Assembly: GCA_031284675.1 (NCBI GenBank)
Contig: JAITXQ010000091.1
Span: 1 to 6,125 of the forward strand
Direction: 5' to 3'
Length of the DNA: 6,125 nucleotides
Source: Rickettsiales bacterium
GTDB lineage: Bacteria; Pseudomonadota; Alphaproteobacteria; Rickettsiales; Anaplasmataceae
Below are positions 6,010-6,125 of the stretch, in pieces. Below the pieces are notes generated by a model, which worked only from the letters and a program-made list of their open reading frames with translations, had not been told where the DNA came from and made no database searches. The translations under genes were made by a program, and so were the position numbers. Each line of letters starts with the position of its first letter. The first letter of the stretch is position 1.

Positions 6010-6052
6010 CATAAGTGTTGAAAGTGGTAGTAAAAGGATATAAAGAGCTATT
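6010..6052 (+). repeat. Right arm of 43-bp perfect inverted repeat
   Basis: This segment is the exact reverse complement of 56-98. It lies between the ankyrin gene fragment and the next gene start at 6076, so it also forms part of the upstream region of that gene. Together with the left arm it brackets about 5.9 kb containing all three complete large genes. Confidence 0.9.
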
Positions 6053-6075
6053 ATTACAGAAAAATGGAGGTAATA

Positions 6076-6125
6076 ATGGATCAAATAGAAGGAATACTAA
6101 AATTAATTAAAGATGATGATCTGGA
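6076..6125 (+). CDS. Start of an unidentified gene, cut by the window edge
   Basis: ATG 6076 is preceded by GGAGG (6066-6070) at a 5-nt spacing, the strongest ribosome binding site in the window. The visible 16 codons read MDQIEGILKLIKDDDL and stay open to the last base. The short amphipathic, acidic start is compatible with another ankyrin-type or other small Wolbachia protein, but this is too little to assign a family. It follows the ankyrin fragment on the same strand, and the 43-bp repeat ends 23 nt before its ATG. Confidence 0.65.
   Translation, partial: MDQIEGILKLIKDDDL

Noticed and set aside
56..6052. Terminal inverted repeats of a transposon
   Set aside because: The enclosed genes are an exporter, argS, an antiporter and an ankyrin fragment. 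There is no transposase and no flanking target duplication, and argS is an essential core gene, so a composite transposon is unlikely.

Overview
The window is AT-rich and most likely comes from a Wolbachia chromosome, or possibly that of a close relative in the Anaplasmataceae. The evidence is a short ankyrin-repeat protein with an N-terminal region of the kind seen in Wolbachia ankyrin genes, clusters of ATCCCAGTG...CACTGGGAT palindromes in non-coding DNA, a long dispersed-type repeat at both ends of the window, and obligate-intracellular-style housekeeping and transport genes. The species call rests on recognition; no search was run.

Layout from left to right. Positions 1-488 hold no gene. 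They contain one arm of a 43-bp perfect inverted repeat (56-98), two short palindromes with identical stems, decayed half-copies of them, and a possible promoter. At 489-2186 (+) is a complete half-size ABC exporter with the membrane domain fused to the ATPase. A 221-bp spacer follows, holding a weak hairpin, an orphan AGGAGG and a possible promoter. At 2408-4114 (+) is arginyl-tRNA synthetase, argS. Converging on it with only 32 bp between the stops is an NhaC-like Na+/H+ antiporter at 4147-5454 (-). A 184-bp divergent intergenic region carries a good sigma-70-like promoter for the antiporter with a dyad in its spacer, and a branched inverted-repeat structure ending in a T run. At 5639-5926 (+) is a 95-residue protein with a single ankyrin repeat. 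It looks cut short, because a frame-shifted remnant of a second repeat lies just beyond the stop. Positions 5927-6075 hold hairpins and the second arm of the 43-bp repeat. A further gene starts at 6076 and runs off the window.

The three complete housekeeping or transport genes are intact and functionally unrelated (export, translation, ion homeostasis). They do not form a pathway. The strands and spacing suggest separate transcription units. I see no CRISPR array, tRNA, rRNA, transposase or phage gene, and no convincing new multi-gene system. The most interesting material is the repeats and DNA/RNA structure around the ankyrin gene, and the long inverted repeat that brackets the whole segment.
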